The notes: a model not told the origin generated them from the letters alone. DNA of 64,000 nucleotides from Pseudomonas reinekei (GCF_001945365.1 NZ_MSTQ01000014.1:1-64000); one strand, 5' to 3'. Positions 39,509-49,300 are shown, counted from the stretch's first letter. A program made the numbers and translations.

Positions 39509-41482
39509 TTATTCACTGGTAAGGGCCGTGACCGGGTCGAGTCGGGCAGCTTTGCGGGCCGGCATGAAGCCGAAGACAACACCGGTGACCAGGGCGCAGC
39601 CGAAGGCGCCCAGCACCGCTATCAGGGAGAACGCCACGGCGACTTCGCTGAGGATCAGCACGCCGCCGACGATCAGCGCCAGGGCAATCCCGGCAATCCC
39701 GCCGACCACCGACAGCATCACTGCTTCAGTCAGAAACTGACGCAGGATGTCTCGCTGGCGGGCGCCGGTGGCCATGCGGATACCGATCTCGCGGGTGCGC
39801 TCGCGCACGGTCATGAGCATGATGTTCATCACACCGATGCCGCCCACCAGCAGCGAAATAGCGGCGATCGAGCCAAGCATCAGCGACAGGGTATTTTGCG
39901 TGCGCGCTTCGGCCTGGATCATCGCCGCGTTGTTGGTCAGTTCGAAATCCTTCTTGCCGTTGTGCAGGCGCAGCATCAGTTGCTCGATGGCGTGTTCCGT
40001 CTCCTTGACCTTGCGCGCATCGGCGGCGGCAATGGCGACGTATTCCGGGTTGTACGTGCCGAACAAGCGCACGCTGGCGGCGGAGTAGGGGATGGCGATG
40101 CGGTCGTCGCTGTCGGAGTCGCCGGAGCTGGCGCCTTTTTCCGCCAGCACGCCGACCACCTGGAACGGCACGTTCTCGATCAGGATGTACTGGCCGATGG
40201 GGTTGGCCACGTCCTTGAGCAGTTTGGTGCGCACCTTATGACCGATCACCGCCACCGCTGCGGCATTCTGTTCATCGGCCTCGGTGAAGTAGCTGCCTTC
40301 GACCACCGGCCAGTTGAAGATCGCCGGGAAGTTGGTGTCGTTGCCACCGACGTAGCTCAAGTGGTCGAGATTGCCGAAGCGCACCCCGGCCTCCTGGCCG
40401 TTGACCGGCATGATGCGCATCACTTGCGGCAGGCTCGCCACCGCCTTGACTTCATCGAGGGTGACGATACCCAGCGGCGTTCGCGGGTTGGGCGACGAGC
40501 CGCTGAGGTAAATGATGTTGGAACCGAACGCGCCCATCTGCGCCATGACCTGGCGCTTGCTGCCTTCGCCAACGGCCAGCATCACCACCACCGAAGCCAC
40601 GCCGATGATGATCCCCAGCAGGGTCAGCGCGGTGCGGAATTTGTTGATCCACATCACCCGCCAGGCGGCTTGCACGGCATCGACCAGTTCGCCTTTCCAG
40701 GCGCCTGTTGCTTCGGCGCCTTCGCTCAGGCGTTTGCGTAGATCGACGGCTTGAAGGGCGCCGGGGTGGGCCGGGTTTTGCGCGGCGGGGTTGTCCTGGA
40801 CGCTGTCGCTGATGATCAGACCGTCGCGAATTTCGATGATGCGCTTGGCCCGGGTCGCCACTTCGCGGTCGTGGGTGATCAGAATGACGACGTGGCCCTG
40901 GCTCGCCAGTTCGTCGAGCAGCGCCATGACTTCCTTGCCGCTGTGGCTGTCAAGGGCGCCGGTGGGTTCGTCGGCGAGGATGATATGGCCACCGTTCATC
41001 AAGGCGCGGGCAATCGATACCCGTTGCTGTTGCCCACCGGACAGTTGGTGCGGGCGGTTGCCGGTGCGCGTGGCCAGGCCGAGACGGTCGAGCAGGGCGG
41101 CGGCGCGGGCGTGGCGCTCGGCGGCCGGCCAACCGGCGTAGATCGCCGGCATCTCGACGTTTTCCTGGGCCGAGCCGGAGGGAATCAGGTGATAACCCTG
41201 GAACACGAAACCGAACGCTTCACGGCGCAGCCAGGCCAGTTCGTCACTGTCGAGCGCCGCGACGTTTTCCCCGGCGAAGCGGTACTCGCCCGAGGTCGGG
41301 CGGTCGAGGCATCCGAGGATGTTCATCAGCGTCGACTTGCCTGAGCCGGAGGCACCGACGATCGCCACGAATTCTCCGGCATGGATCGACAAGTCAATGC
41401 CGCGCAACACGTGAACTTCAGGCGCGTCGCCACCGCCGTAGGCCTTGCGGATGTCCTGCAGTTCGATCAGGGGCGTTTGCAT
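39509..41482 (-). CDS. pvdT: MacB-type ABC transporter of the pyoverdine efflux pump
   Basis: A 657-aa protein with an amino-terminal ATPase domain (about 1-230: Walker A GASGSGKST, signature LSGGQQQR, Walker B ILADEPTGALD), then a linker, a first membrane helix near residue 285 (TLLGIIIGVASVVVMLA), a large periplasmic MacB-core domain and three carboxy-terminal helices. This is the MacB plan. It works with PvdR and OpmQ to expel pyoverdine. Its ATG abuts the pvdR stop (TGAATG), so translation is probably coupled. Confidence 0.95.
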   Translation of the reverse strand: MQTPLIELQDIRKAYGGGDAPEVHVLRGIDLSIHAGEFVAIVGASGSGKSTLMNILGCLDRPTSGEYRFAGENVAALDSDELAWLRREAFGFVFQGYHLIPSGSAQENVEMPAIYAGWPAAERHARAAALLDRLGLATRTGNRPHQLSGGQQQRVSIARALMNGGHIILADEPTGALDSHSGKEVMALLDELASQGHVVILITHDREVATRAKRIIEIRDGLIISDSVQDNPAAQNPAHPGALQAVDLRKRLSEGAEATGAWKGELVDAVQAAWRVMWINKFRTALTLLGIIIGVASVVVMLAVGEGSKRQVMAQMGAFGSNIIYLSGSSPNPRTPLGIVTLDEVKAVASLPQVMRIMPVNGQEAGVRFGNLDHLSYVGGNDTNFPAIFNWPVVEGSYFTEADEQNAAAVAVIGHKVRTKLLKDVANPIGQYILIENVPFQVVGVLAEKGASSGDSDSDDRIAIPYSAASVRLFGTYNPEYVAIAAADARKVKETEHAIEQLMLRLHNGKKDFELTNNAAMIQAEARTQNTLSLMLGSIAAISLLVGGIGVMNIMLMTVRERTREIGIRMATGARQRDILRQFLTEAVMLSVVGGIAGIALALIVGGVLILSEVAVAFSLIAVLGAFGCALVTGVVFGFMPARKAARLDPVTALTSE

Positions 41483-42655
41483 TCAACCGCCACTCCCGTC
41501 GGCTGGACCGATCAACAGGTGATCGCCTTCCTGCAAGCCGTCGAGGATCTGTACCCGCAGCCGGTCGCTGATGCCGGTGCGGACGTTGCGCTGTTCGATG
41601 CTGCCGTTTCTGGCCACCACTTGCGCGGTCTGGCGATCGGCCTGTGCGCCGGCTTGCAACGCCGCAATCGGCGCGGTGAGTACGTTTTGCGCCTGATCGG
41701 CGACGAAAAATACCTGGGTGGTCATTTCCGCCATCAACGCATTGTCGGCGTTATCGACGTCGAGCAGCACGGTGTACAACACCACGCGCGCGCTGCCGCT
41801 TTTGCTGGAACTGGCGGGGCTGCCACCGCCCTGACTGGTTTGATCCAGGGGCTTTGGCGGCACCGGCAAAATCTGCCGCACGGTGCTTTTCCAGCGCCGG
41901 GTGCCACCGCTGAGGGTAGTGAACCAGGCCGTCATGCCTGGTTTGACATGGCCGATATCGGCTTCCGAGACTTCGGCCCAGACCGTCATCGGCGACAGTT
42001 TGGCGATGCGCAGGATCAACGGGGTTTGCTGCTGGGCGTTGAGGGTCTGGCCTTCGCGAGCGTCGAGGGCGACCACGGTGCCGGCCATCGGCGCATAGAT
42101 CCGCGTGTAACCGAGTTCGGCCTGATCGCTGCGCAGGCTGGCCTGGGCCTGGCGGATCTGTGCCTGGAACATGTCGATACGTGCCTGGGTGGCACGCAGT
42201 TCGGCCTGAGCGGTTTGCACATCTTCTTCGCGGGTGGCACCGCCGGCCTTGAGGTTCTGTTGGCGCTGGAATTTCTGCCGCGCCAGTTCATGCAACGCCC
42301 GTTGCTCTTCAAGCTGCGCCTTGAGGTTTTCGATGGAGAAGCGTCCGGCGTCGAGTTTGGCCTGTTGCGTGGACGGATCGATTTCCACCAGCAACTGGCC
42401 TTCCTTGACCCCGTCACCGACTTCCACATGGATCTTGTGGATTTGCCCCGAGGCCTGGGCACCGACGTCGACATAACGCCGAGGTTGCAGGGTGCCCAAT
42501 GCCGTGACACTGCTTTCGATGTCGGCGCGAGTGACCTGCACAGTGGCGAACTGATCACGACCCGGCGGGATGATTTTCCAGGCTGCGACGGCAATAACGG
42601 GGATCAGGCTGAGTGCGACAAGCAGGGCGCGTCGGGTGTGACGGGGACGTTTCAT
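41483..42655 (-). CDS. pvdR: Periplasmic adaptor of the pyoverdine efflux pump
   Basis: A 390-aa MacA-like membrane-fusion protein. It has one amino-terminal membrane segment (about 9-29), a lipoyl half-motif (VGAQASGQIHKIHVEVGDGV near 65), a long alpha-hairpin (about 100-170), the second lipoyl half (IYAPMAGTVVALDAREGQ near 190) and beta-barrel/membrane-proximal domains. It links PvdT to OpmQ. It is the first gene of the operon and has a strict PvdS box about 70 bases upstream. Confidence 0.95.
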   Translation of the reverse strand: MKRPRHTRRALLVALSLIPVIAVAAWKIIPPGRDQFATVQVTRADIESSVTALGTLQPRRYVDVGAQASGQIHKIHVEVGDGVKEGQLLVEIDPSTQQAKLDAGRFSIENLKAQLEEQRALHELARQKFQRQQNLKAGGATREEDVQTAQAELRATQARIDMFQAQIRQAQASLRSDQAELGYTRIYAPMAGTVVALDAREGQTLNAQQQTPLILRIAKLSPMTVWAEVSEADIGHVKPGMTAWFTTLSGGTRRWKSTVRQILPVPPKPLDQTSQGGGSPASSSKSGSARVVLYTVLLDVDNADNALMAEMTTQVFFVADQAQNVLTAPIAALQAGAQADRQTAQVVARNGSIEQRNVRTGISDRLRVQILDGLQEGDHLLIGPADGSGG

Positions 42656-42722
42656 GCAGTGTTCCGGCCAAAGGATTTCGGCCCGTCGTTCAGCGGCGGG
42701 AAGACGGGGAGCTGTCCTTTAT

Positions 42723-42746
42723 ACGTAGAAAGAAACCAATAATTTA
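42723..42746 (-). promoter_or_regulatory. PvdS box of pvdRT-opmQ
   Basis: Minus strand TAAAT, 16 bases, CGT, exact to consensus; the CGT end lies 67 bases before the pvdR ATG. Confidence 0.85.
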
Positions 42747-42823
42747 AGCGGTGAGATAACTACGGTGGGTGCGAGCCCATGACTATTTGTCAGGCAATAG
42801 AAAGCAATGCTTTAAATCTATAT

Positions 42824-42842
42824 GAGAATTACTATAAATTAC
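42824..42842 (+). promoter_or_regulatory. Candidate Fur box upstream of the ECF sigma gene
   Basis: GAGAATTACTATAAATTAC matches the Fur consensus at 12 of 19 positions and carries the GAGAAT half typical of pseudomonad Fur sites. It lies in an AT-rich segment about 90 bases before the sigma gene. Confidence 0.5.
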
Positions 42843-42929
42843 GCAGCTCAAATTGCCACTATCGTGCCATTGCCTTCGGGGCGATGAGCAGGCTCAAGGA
42901 CAGGTACCGCACCCGTGCGGACGGGAGTC

Positions 42930-43412
42930 ATGTTGGAAAACTACTATCGAGAGCTGGTGTGTTTCCTGAACGCCAGGCTCGGCAACCGTCAGGTTGCCGA
43001 AGATGTGGTGCATGACGCTTATCTGCGGGTCCTGGAGCGCTCCAGCGACACGCCGATCGCGCAGCCGCGGGCATTCCTCTATCGGACTGCGCTGAACCTG
43101 GTGATCGACGACCATCGGCGCAATGCCCTGCGCCAGGTCGAATCGCTGGATGTGCTCGACAACGAAGAGCGCTATTTCACCCCGTCGCCCCTCAGCAGCC
43201 TCGATCATGGCCAGCGCCTGGACATGCTCCAGCGCGCGTTGGCGGAATTGCCAGCGCTGTGCCGCGAGAGTTTCCTGTTGCGCAAGATCGAAGGTTTGTC
43301 GCATCCGGAGATCGCCGATCAGTTGGGCATTTCCAAGGCCTTGGTCGAGAAACATATCGTCAATGCGATGAAGCATTGCCGGGTGCGCATGCTGCAATGG
43401 GATGCGCATTGA
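42930..43412 (+). CDS. fpvI: ECF sigma factor, FpvI type
   Basis: A 160-aa sigma-70 family factor of the iron-uptake (FecI-like) ECF group. Region 2 is in the first half (AEDVVHDAYLRVLE, then PRAFLYRTALNLVIDDHRR); region 4 is in the second half (LPALCRESFLLRKIEGLSHPE, then ADQLGISKALVEKH). The ATG at 42930 gives MLENYYREL and a length like FpvI (159 aa); a GTG at 42915 in frame is an alternative with somewhat better ribosome-site spacing. It is unlike PvdS in sequence. FpvI directs fpvA transcription when FpvA binds ferric pyoverdine. No anti-sigma gene lies beside it. The Fur-like site upstream suggests iron repression. Confidence 0.82.
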   Translation: MLENYYRELVCFLNARLGNRQVAEDVVHDAYLRVLERSSDTPIAQPRAFLYRTALNLVIDDHRRNALRQVESLDVLDNEERYFTPSPLSSLDHGQRLDMLQRALAELPALCRESFLLRKIEGLSHPEIADQLGISKALVEKHIVNAMKHCRVRMLQWDAH

Positions 43413-43437
43413 TCGGCGTGCTTTGACGCCTTCTTGT

Positions 43438-43461
43438 TAAATTTTATTTCACTGTCCTCGT
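43438..43461 (+). promoter_or_regulatory. PvdS box of pvdA
   Basis: TAAAT at 43438-43442, 16 bases, CGT at 43459-43461, exact to consensus, about 100 bases before pvdA. Confidence 0.87.
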
Positions 43462-43561
43462 TCCTAATCAACAGACGACCTACTGTCCTGCTCCAGGCCG
43501 GTCAGGTCACTTAGGCTCTCCTTGCCCCGATGCCCCGGGGTTCATCCAGAGGACACTGGAA

Positions 43562-44899
43562 ATGACACAGGCAATTGCATCGCCCATCGTTCACGACCTG
43601 ATCGGCGTCGGTTTCGGCCCTTCGAACCTGGCGCTGGCCATCGCTTTGCAAGAGCGCGGGCCGATCCAGGGCGAGCTGGATGTGCTGTTTCTCGACAAGC
43701 AGGCCCACTACAGCTGGCACGGCAACACGTTGTCGACCCAGAGTGAGTTGCAGATTTCCTTCCTCAAGGACCTGGTGACCCTGCGCAACCCGACCAGCCC
43801 GTATTCGTTCGTCAATTACCTCAAGGCCCACGGGCGACTGGTGGATTTCATCAACCTGGGCACCTTCTATCCTTGCCGCATGGAGTACAACGACTACCTG
43901 CGCTGGGTCGCCGCTCAGTTCGAAAGCCAGAGCCGCTACGGCGAAGAAGTGCTGACCATCGAGCCGGTGGTGCACAACCAGCAGGTCGAAGCGCTACGGG
44001 TGATTTCCCGTGATTCGACCGGTCATCAGCATGTGCGCACCGCACGTTCGGTGGTGGTCAGCGCCGGCGGCACGCCGCGTATTCCCGAAGCGTTCAAGGC
44101 GCTGAACGATGACGGCCGGGTGTTCCACCATTCGCAGTACCTGGCGCAGATGGCCAGGCAACCGTGCGTGAATAATCAGCCAATGAGCATCGCGATCATC
44201 GGCGGCGGGCAGAGTGCGGCGGAAGCGTTCATCGACCTCAACGACAGCTTCCCGTCGGTGCAGGTCGACATGATCCTGCGCGGCTCGGCACTGAAACCGG
44301 CGGACGACAGCCCGTTCGTCAACCAAGTGTTCTCGCCGGAGTTCACTGATCTGGTGTTTCAGCAGGAGAGCAGCGAGCGTGAACGTCTGGTCAATGAGTA
44401 CCACAACACCAACTACTCGGTGGTCGACATCGACCTGATCGAACGCATCTACGGGATCTTCTACCGTCAGAAAGTCTCGGGGCTTGTCCGACACGCGTTC
44501 CGCACCCTGACCACGATCGAGAAAGCCACCGCCACCGAGCGCGGTATCGAACTGGCGGTGCGCAACAACGCGACCGGCGAAATCACGGTTCGCCACTACG
44601 ACGCGGTGGTGCTGGCCACCGGTTACGAGCGGCAGATGCACCGTCAATTGCTGGCGCCCCTGGAAGAGTACCTGGGTGATTTCGAGGTGGATCGCAACTA
44701 CAAGCTGATCACCGACGAGCGCTGCACGGCCGGCATTTACATGCAGGGCTTCTGCCAGGCCAGCCATGGCTTGAGCGATACGCTGTTGTCGATCCTGCCG
44801 ATCCGCGCCGATGAAATTGCCGGGTCGCTGTATGACCATGGCAAGCATCGCGGGCACAGTCGTTCGGTGGTGGATTTGTTGTTGGCCACTGCCAGCTGA
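43562..44899 (+). CDS. pvdA: L-ornithine N5-monooxygenase
   Basis: A 445-aa flavin monooxygenase. FAD-binding motif GVGFGPSNLALAIAL near residue 16, substrate/FAD region LQISFLKDLVTLRNPTS near residue 64, NADPH-binding IIGGGQSAAEAF near residue 214, and the family end motif ATGYERQ near residue 352. PvdA hydroxylates the side-chain nitrogen of ornithine in the cytoplasm, giving the precursor of the hydroxamate residues of pyoverdine. The formyl- or acetyl-transferase that acts next is not in this window. A strict PvdS box is upstream; an inverted repeat follows the stop. Confidence 0.97.
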   Translation: MTQAIASPIVHDLIGVGFGPSNLALAIALQERGPIQGELDVLFLDKQAHYSWHGNTLSTQSELQISFLKDLVTLRNPTSPYSFVNYLKAHGRLVDFINLGTFYPCRMEYNDYLRWVAAQFESQSRYGEEVLTIEPVVHNQQVEALRVISRDSTGHQHVRTARSVVVSAGGTPRIPEAFKALNDDGRVFHHSQYLAQMARQPCVNNQPMSIAIIGGGQSAAEAFIDLNDSFPSVQVDMILRGSALKPADDSPFVNQVFSPEFTDLVFQQESSERERLVNEYHNTNYSVVDIDLIERIYGIFYRQKVSGLVRHAFRTLTTIEKATATERGIELAVRNNATGEITVRHYDAVVLATGYERQMHRQLLAPLEEYLGDFEVDRNYKLITDERCTAGIYMQGFCQASHGLSDTLLSILPIRADEIAGSLYDHGKHRGHSRSVVDLLLATAS

Positions 44900-44921
44900 G
44901 GCTTGGGGCGGCTTTGAGGCC

Positions 44922-44999
44922 GCCCTCGCCAGCAAGTCGGTTCCTGCACGGGATATCGACACGACGAATATCCCGTGCGGGAGCTGGCCTGGCGAGGGG
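44922..44999. repeat. REP-like inverted repeat after pvdA
   Basis: CCCTCGCCAGC and CTGGCGAGGG as outer arms, and TGCACGGGATAT with ATATCCCGTGCG as inner arms around a short loop. It could also act as the end of the pvdA transcript, though no long T-run follows. Confidence 0.75.
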
Positions 45000-45083
45000 G
45001 CCCTCAACAACGCCGCACATCCTGAGTTCTGACCCTGCCTGAAGATCCCCGCAACACACCCTCATAGAACAAGCGCGTTGGTA

Positions 45084-45125
45084 TTTAGGAAAAATCCTAC
45101 AGAAAGGGCGGTAGGTCTTCCGTAG
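45084..45125. promoter_or_regulatory. Candidate BvgA/EvgA-type operator upstream of the two-component cluster
   Basis: TTTAGGAAAAATCCTACAGA contains the inverted pair TAGGA-N4-TCCTA, and GGTAGGTCTTCCGTAG follows as a weaker inverted pair. BvgA and EvgA bind TTCCTA/TAGGAA-type half-sites. The pair lies about 40-80 bases before the first gene of a cluster that encodes a BvgA-like regulator. Confidence 0.45.
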
Positions 45126-45161
45126 TCTTGCGGCCTCAACAATCTGACCCGGGAGGCCACG

Positions 45162-45575
45162 TTGTCCAACAAGTCCACACGTATCCTGATCGCTGACGAA
45201 CAACACTTCAATCGGCTGAGAATCGAACGCTGGTTCAATCAGCTCGGCTACTACCGGGTGGCACCGGTGCTGAACCTGGAGGAGCTGCTGACCCTGGTGG
45301 AGTACGGGAGCGAGCCCTTCGGTCTGTTGATCATCAACGCCTCCCTGGGACACGGAAAACTCGACTTGCTGGATTTCTGCCTCAATAACTGCCAGCTCGA
45401 TCGCGTGATGATTTACGACGGCCAGCGCGCGCAACTGCCTGCGATCCCGGCCAGCGGGCAGCATAAGGTTCAAGTGAGTCATGCCTTGTTGCCGGATCTC
45501 GCCTCAATCCAGCGTCTGATGGCGCTCGTAGATCCACTGCGACCGTCTGTCGGCACTGTCATTTCTGTCAGGTAG
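45162..45575 (+). CDS. Degenerate receiver-domain protein (pseudo-receiver)
   Basis: A 137-aa protein from a TTG start. The start is set by GGGAGG at 45150-45155, six bases before it; no ATG fits. It has the length and fold signature of a stand-alone receiver: ILIADEQHFNRL keeps the acidic pair of the active site near residue 12. At the phospho-acceptor position the strand reads LLIINASLG, so asparagine stands where aspartate is expected. It is therefore unlikely to be phosphorylated in the usual way. It precedes a LuxR-type regulator and a BvgS-like kinase on the same strand, with a 110-base gap, and is probably a modulator of that pair (inference). Confidence 0.75.
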   Translation: MSNKSTRILIADEQHFNRLRIERWFNQLGYYRVAPVLNLEELLTLVEYGSEPFGLLIINASLGHGKLDLLDFCLNNCQLDRVMIYDGQRAQLPAIPASGQHKVQVSHALLPDLASIQRLMALVDPLRPSVGTVISVR

Positions 45576-45685
45576 TCCGGCCGCGCATTCCATGCAACAG
45601 TCTATGCGCAGCTGCTGCGTCTGATTCGGGCTTCGCTCGAAGGCTGTCAACGCTCGTTTGCCGTGTTTTTACCCAGGGAGTTGCC

Positions 45686-46312
45686 ATGAAGTCAGTGCTG
45701 ATTGTGGACGATCATCCGGTGATTCGTGGCGCAGTCAAAATCGTACTCAAGCTGGAGGGGTACAAACTCATCCACGAGGCTTCCAGCGGCAGTGAAGTCT
45801 TGCCGATGATCCGTGAGCACAAACCGGAACTGGTGATACTCGACCTGAACTTGCCGTTTCTCGACGGGCTGGATGTGTTGGAACGCATCAAGGCTGATGA
45901 GGTGAATTGTCGCGTGGTGGTCTTCACCTCCCAGGAACCGATGTTTTATCAGGATCGCTGCATGCGCGCCGGTGCCGCTGCCTATGTCGCCAAGAGCAAT
46001 GACCTCGAGCACTTGCACAAGGCCGTGCACGCGGTGAAAGGGGGATACACCTACTTCACGCAACTCCCCACCAGTTCAGTATCGATGAGTACATTGCAGC
46101 GCAGCGAAAAACAGATGATCGACAAGCTGTCTGACCGGGAACTGACGATTTTCCAGCACCTGGCCCGCGGAATGAACAACAAGACCATCGCCGGCATCAT
46201 GCACCTGAGCCACAAGACCGTCAGCACCTACAAAACCCGTTTGACTGAAAAGCTCAACGTGGAATCGTCCGTGCACCTTAGGGATCTTGCCCGGCGCAAT
46301 CATTTGATCTGA
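45686..46312 (+). CDS. LuxR-family response regulator (BvgA/EvgA type)
   Basis: A 208-aa regulator: receiver over residues 1-120 (acid pair in VDDHPV, phospho-aspartate in LVILDLNLP near residue 54, Thr in FTSQEP, Lys in YVAKSND) and a LuxR-type DNA-binding domain over 145-208 (LSDRELTIFQHLARGMNNKTIA, then LSHKTVSTYKTRL). This is the BvgA/EvgA/RocA plan. GGGAG precedes the ATG at normal spacing. The next gene, a BvgS-like hybrid kinase, begins at the base after its stop, so the two form a cognate pair. Target genes are unknown; the TAGGA-N4-TCCTA element upstream of the cluster is a candidate site. Confidence 0.9.
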   Translation: MKSVLIVDDHPVIRGAVKIVLKLEGYKLIHEASSGSEVLPMIREHKPELVILDLNLPFLDGLDVLERIKADEVNCRVVVFTSQEPMFYQDRCMRAGAAAYVAKSNDLEHLHKAVHAVKGGYTYFTQLPTSSVSMSTLQRSEKQMIDKLSDRELTIFQHLARGMNNKTIAGIMHLSHKTVSTYKTRLTEKLNVESSVHLRDLARRNHLI

Positions 46313-49300
46313 ATGAATACTTTACGGTGCCTGAACGACCTCAAAAACCTGCTGTTGCTAGGGCTCGGCCTATGGGCAAGTGTTGTCGGCGCCGAGCCGC
46401 AAACCCTGACACTGCTGGGGCGTTCCTTTATGGAAGGGGCGACCGCCGGACTGACGACGGCCGATGCACGCTGGCTGCAACAAAAGGGCCGGTTGGTGCT
46501 GGCAGTTTCTGCCCCGGACTATCCCCCCTTCGACATCACAGCGACAGGTTATGCGCTTGAAGGCGTGACGGCGGACTACGCCGGGCTGCTCAAGCAACTG
46601 TTGCAGGTGGAGGTCGAGGTTCAGCGTTATGCCTCGCGAGACGAGGCGATCCGGGCGCTCATGCAAGGCGCCGTCGATATGTTGGGCACCGCCAACAGCT
46701 ATGAGGCGCAAGATCCGCGGCTACTGATGTCCAGCGCCTATGCGGTCGACCAGCCGGTTCTGGTGACCCGCACGGACTCGGCGCAAGCACTGGACCCGCA
46801 GCTGGCCGGCAAGCGCCTGGCGATGTTGTATCACTACCTGCCTGAACACGCTGTGCAACAGGTTTATCCCCGGGCGCAGGTCGAACTGTTCCCTTCGACT
46901 TTGGGAGCCGTGGGGGCGGTGGCCTTCGGTCAGGCCGATGTCTATCTGGGGGATGCGATCAGCGCCCATTACCTGATCAGCAAAAACTACCTGAACAACG
47001 TGCAACTGGCGGATTTTTCGCCTTTGGAATCCGGTCGCTTCGCCTTTGCCATCCCCCGCGACAACCCGACATTGCTGCGCATCGTCAACCAGGCACTGTC
47101 GGCGATAACGGCCAATGAGCAGATGAACATCCTGCGCCGCTGGGGCGCGAGCGGGGTGTCCATGCCGGGCACGCAATCGCTGCAACTGAGCGCGGCCGAA
47201 CAACGCTGGCTCGACCGGCACCCGCGCGTCAGTGTGGCCATCAACGACAATATCCCGCCCATCACGTTCATCGACAGTGAGGGCAAGTATCGCGGTATCG
47301 GTGTTGATGTACTGGCGAAAATCAGTCTGCGCACCGGCTTGCAATTCGACATCCGGCCCATGCAGTCAGTGGCGCAGATGATGACGGCGATCAAAAGCGG
47401 TGAGGTCGACGTGCTGGCTGGCATAGGCCTCAGTTCCAGGCGTGAAGAGGACTTGATGTTCACCCGGGCGTTTCTGACCAGCCCCTCGGTGCTGGTCACG
47501 CGCGTGGCGCCGGACAGCCCGCGGACGCTGGATGATCTGGCCGGAAAAACCCTGGCGCTGACCCCGGGCAACATTGCCGGCGATTTCATCCGCCAATACT
47601 TCCCGCTGATCAGGTGCATCGATGCGCCTTTTTCGGCCGATGCCATGGAAATGGTCGCCCAAGGCAAGGCAGATGCCGGCATCAACTCCTTGATCAGCGC
47701 CCGTTACCTGATTTCCCGGCAATACCGTGATCGCCTGCAGGTCATCAGCACGGTGGGCGTCGACCCTGCGCGAAGCACGTTGGCGACCAGTCGTGATGCC
47801 ACTCAATTGCATTCGATTCTGGACAAGGCATTGCTGAGTATTCCACCGGAAGAAATCGACGAACTGATACTCCCGTGGCGCAATGACTTGATGGTGGAAC
47901 AGAGCTATTGGCTGCGTCATCGCCAGAGCATTTTCCAGGCGTTCGCAGTCGCTGGCGCCTTGCTTTTACTCGCGGTGGCCTGGATCGCCTGGCAGCGTCG
48001 GCAGATCCGCCAGCGCCAGCAATTACTGGCCCAATTGCAGGACGCCAAGGACGCCGCCGATGAGGCCAACCGGGCCAAGACCACGTTTCTGGCGACCATG
48101 AGCCATGAAATCCGTACGCCCATGAATGCCTTGCTGGGCATGCTGGAGCTGGCGACGAAGCGGGCAGACGAAGGCGTTACCGACCGCGCGGCCATCGAGG
48201 TGGCTTCGGATGCCGGGCAACAGTTGCTGGGGTTGATCGGCGACATTCTGGACATCGCGCGTATCGAGTCCGGGCATTTGTCGCTGACACCGGAACGGGC
48301 CAATTTGCGGCAACTGGTGGTCTCGGTGTGCCGGGTGTTTGAAGGCCTGGCGCAGCAAAAGAACTTGCGCTGGCGGGTCGAACTCGACGAACGCAGCGAC
48401 TGCGATGTGCTGATCGACCCCACGCGTTTCAAGCAGGTGTTGTCCAATTTGTTGAGCAATGCGATCAAGTTCACCCCGGTGGGCGAGGTCAGCCTGACGC
48501 TACAGTTGGTGCCGACATCGTCCGAGCGCCTGACGCTCAGCCTGCGTATCGAAGACAGCGGGATCGGGATCAGTCGACTGGACCAGCAACGTTTGTTCAG
48601 TCCGTTCGTACAAGCCGGCAACAGTCAGCAGTCAGCTCGCCAGGGCTCCGGTCTTGGGCTGGTGATCAGCCGTACGTTGTGCGAAATGATGGGCGGTCGA
48701 TTGCAACTCGACAGCGTTCTCGGGTGCGGTACGCGAGTGGACATCAGCCTGGAGTTGCTGCCATTGCCAGCGTTGCCCGCCCTTGAAGTGCGCGAGCATG
48801 ACGATCCGTCACCTGGCCGAGCGTTGTTGATTCTGGTGGTCGACGATTACCCGGCCAATCGCTTGCTGCTTTCGCGGCAGTTGAGCTATCTGGGGCATCA
48901 AGTGCTGGAAGCGGAAGATGGCCGGCAGGGTTTCAAACTGTGGCTTGAGCACGAACTGGACCTCGTCATCACCGATTGCAACATGCCGGTTGCCAGTGGT
49001 TATGAACTGGCGGGTGCGATCCGCGATGAAGAACGCTTCCAGTGCGGAACGCCAATATTGATTCTGGGGTTTACCGCCAACGCACAGCCGGAGGAAAAGC
49101 TTCGCTGTATCGAGGCGGGCATGGACGACTGTCTGTTCAAGCCGATCCGGTTGGGTGACCTGAGCAGATGGTTGGCGGAACGGTTTGGACACCTGGCGGC
49201 CCGTGCGGTGGAGCAACGCTCGAGCAGCGAGTTCGACGTGAGCGGCTTGGCGAGCTATGTCGGAGCGGACAACGAATTGATCGCCGAACTGCTGCGCGAT

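Noticed and set aside
42930..43412. Assignment of the ECF sigma as PvdS
   Set aside because: Its region 2 and region 4 sequences are of the FecI/FpvI type and do not resemble PvdS.
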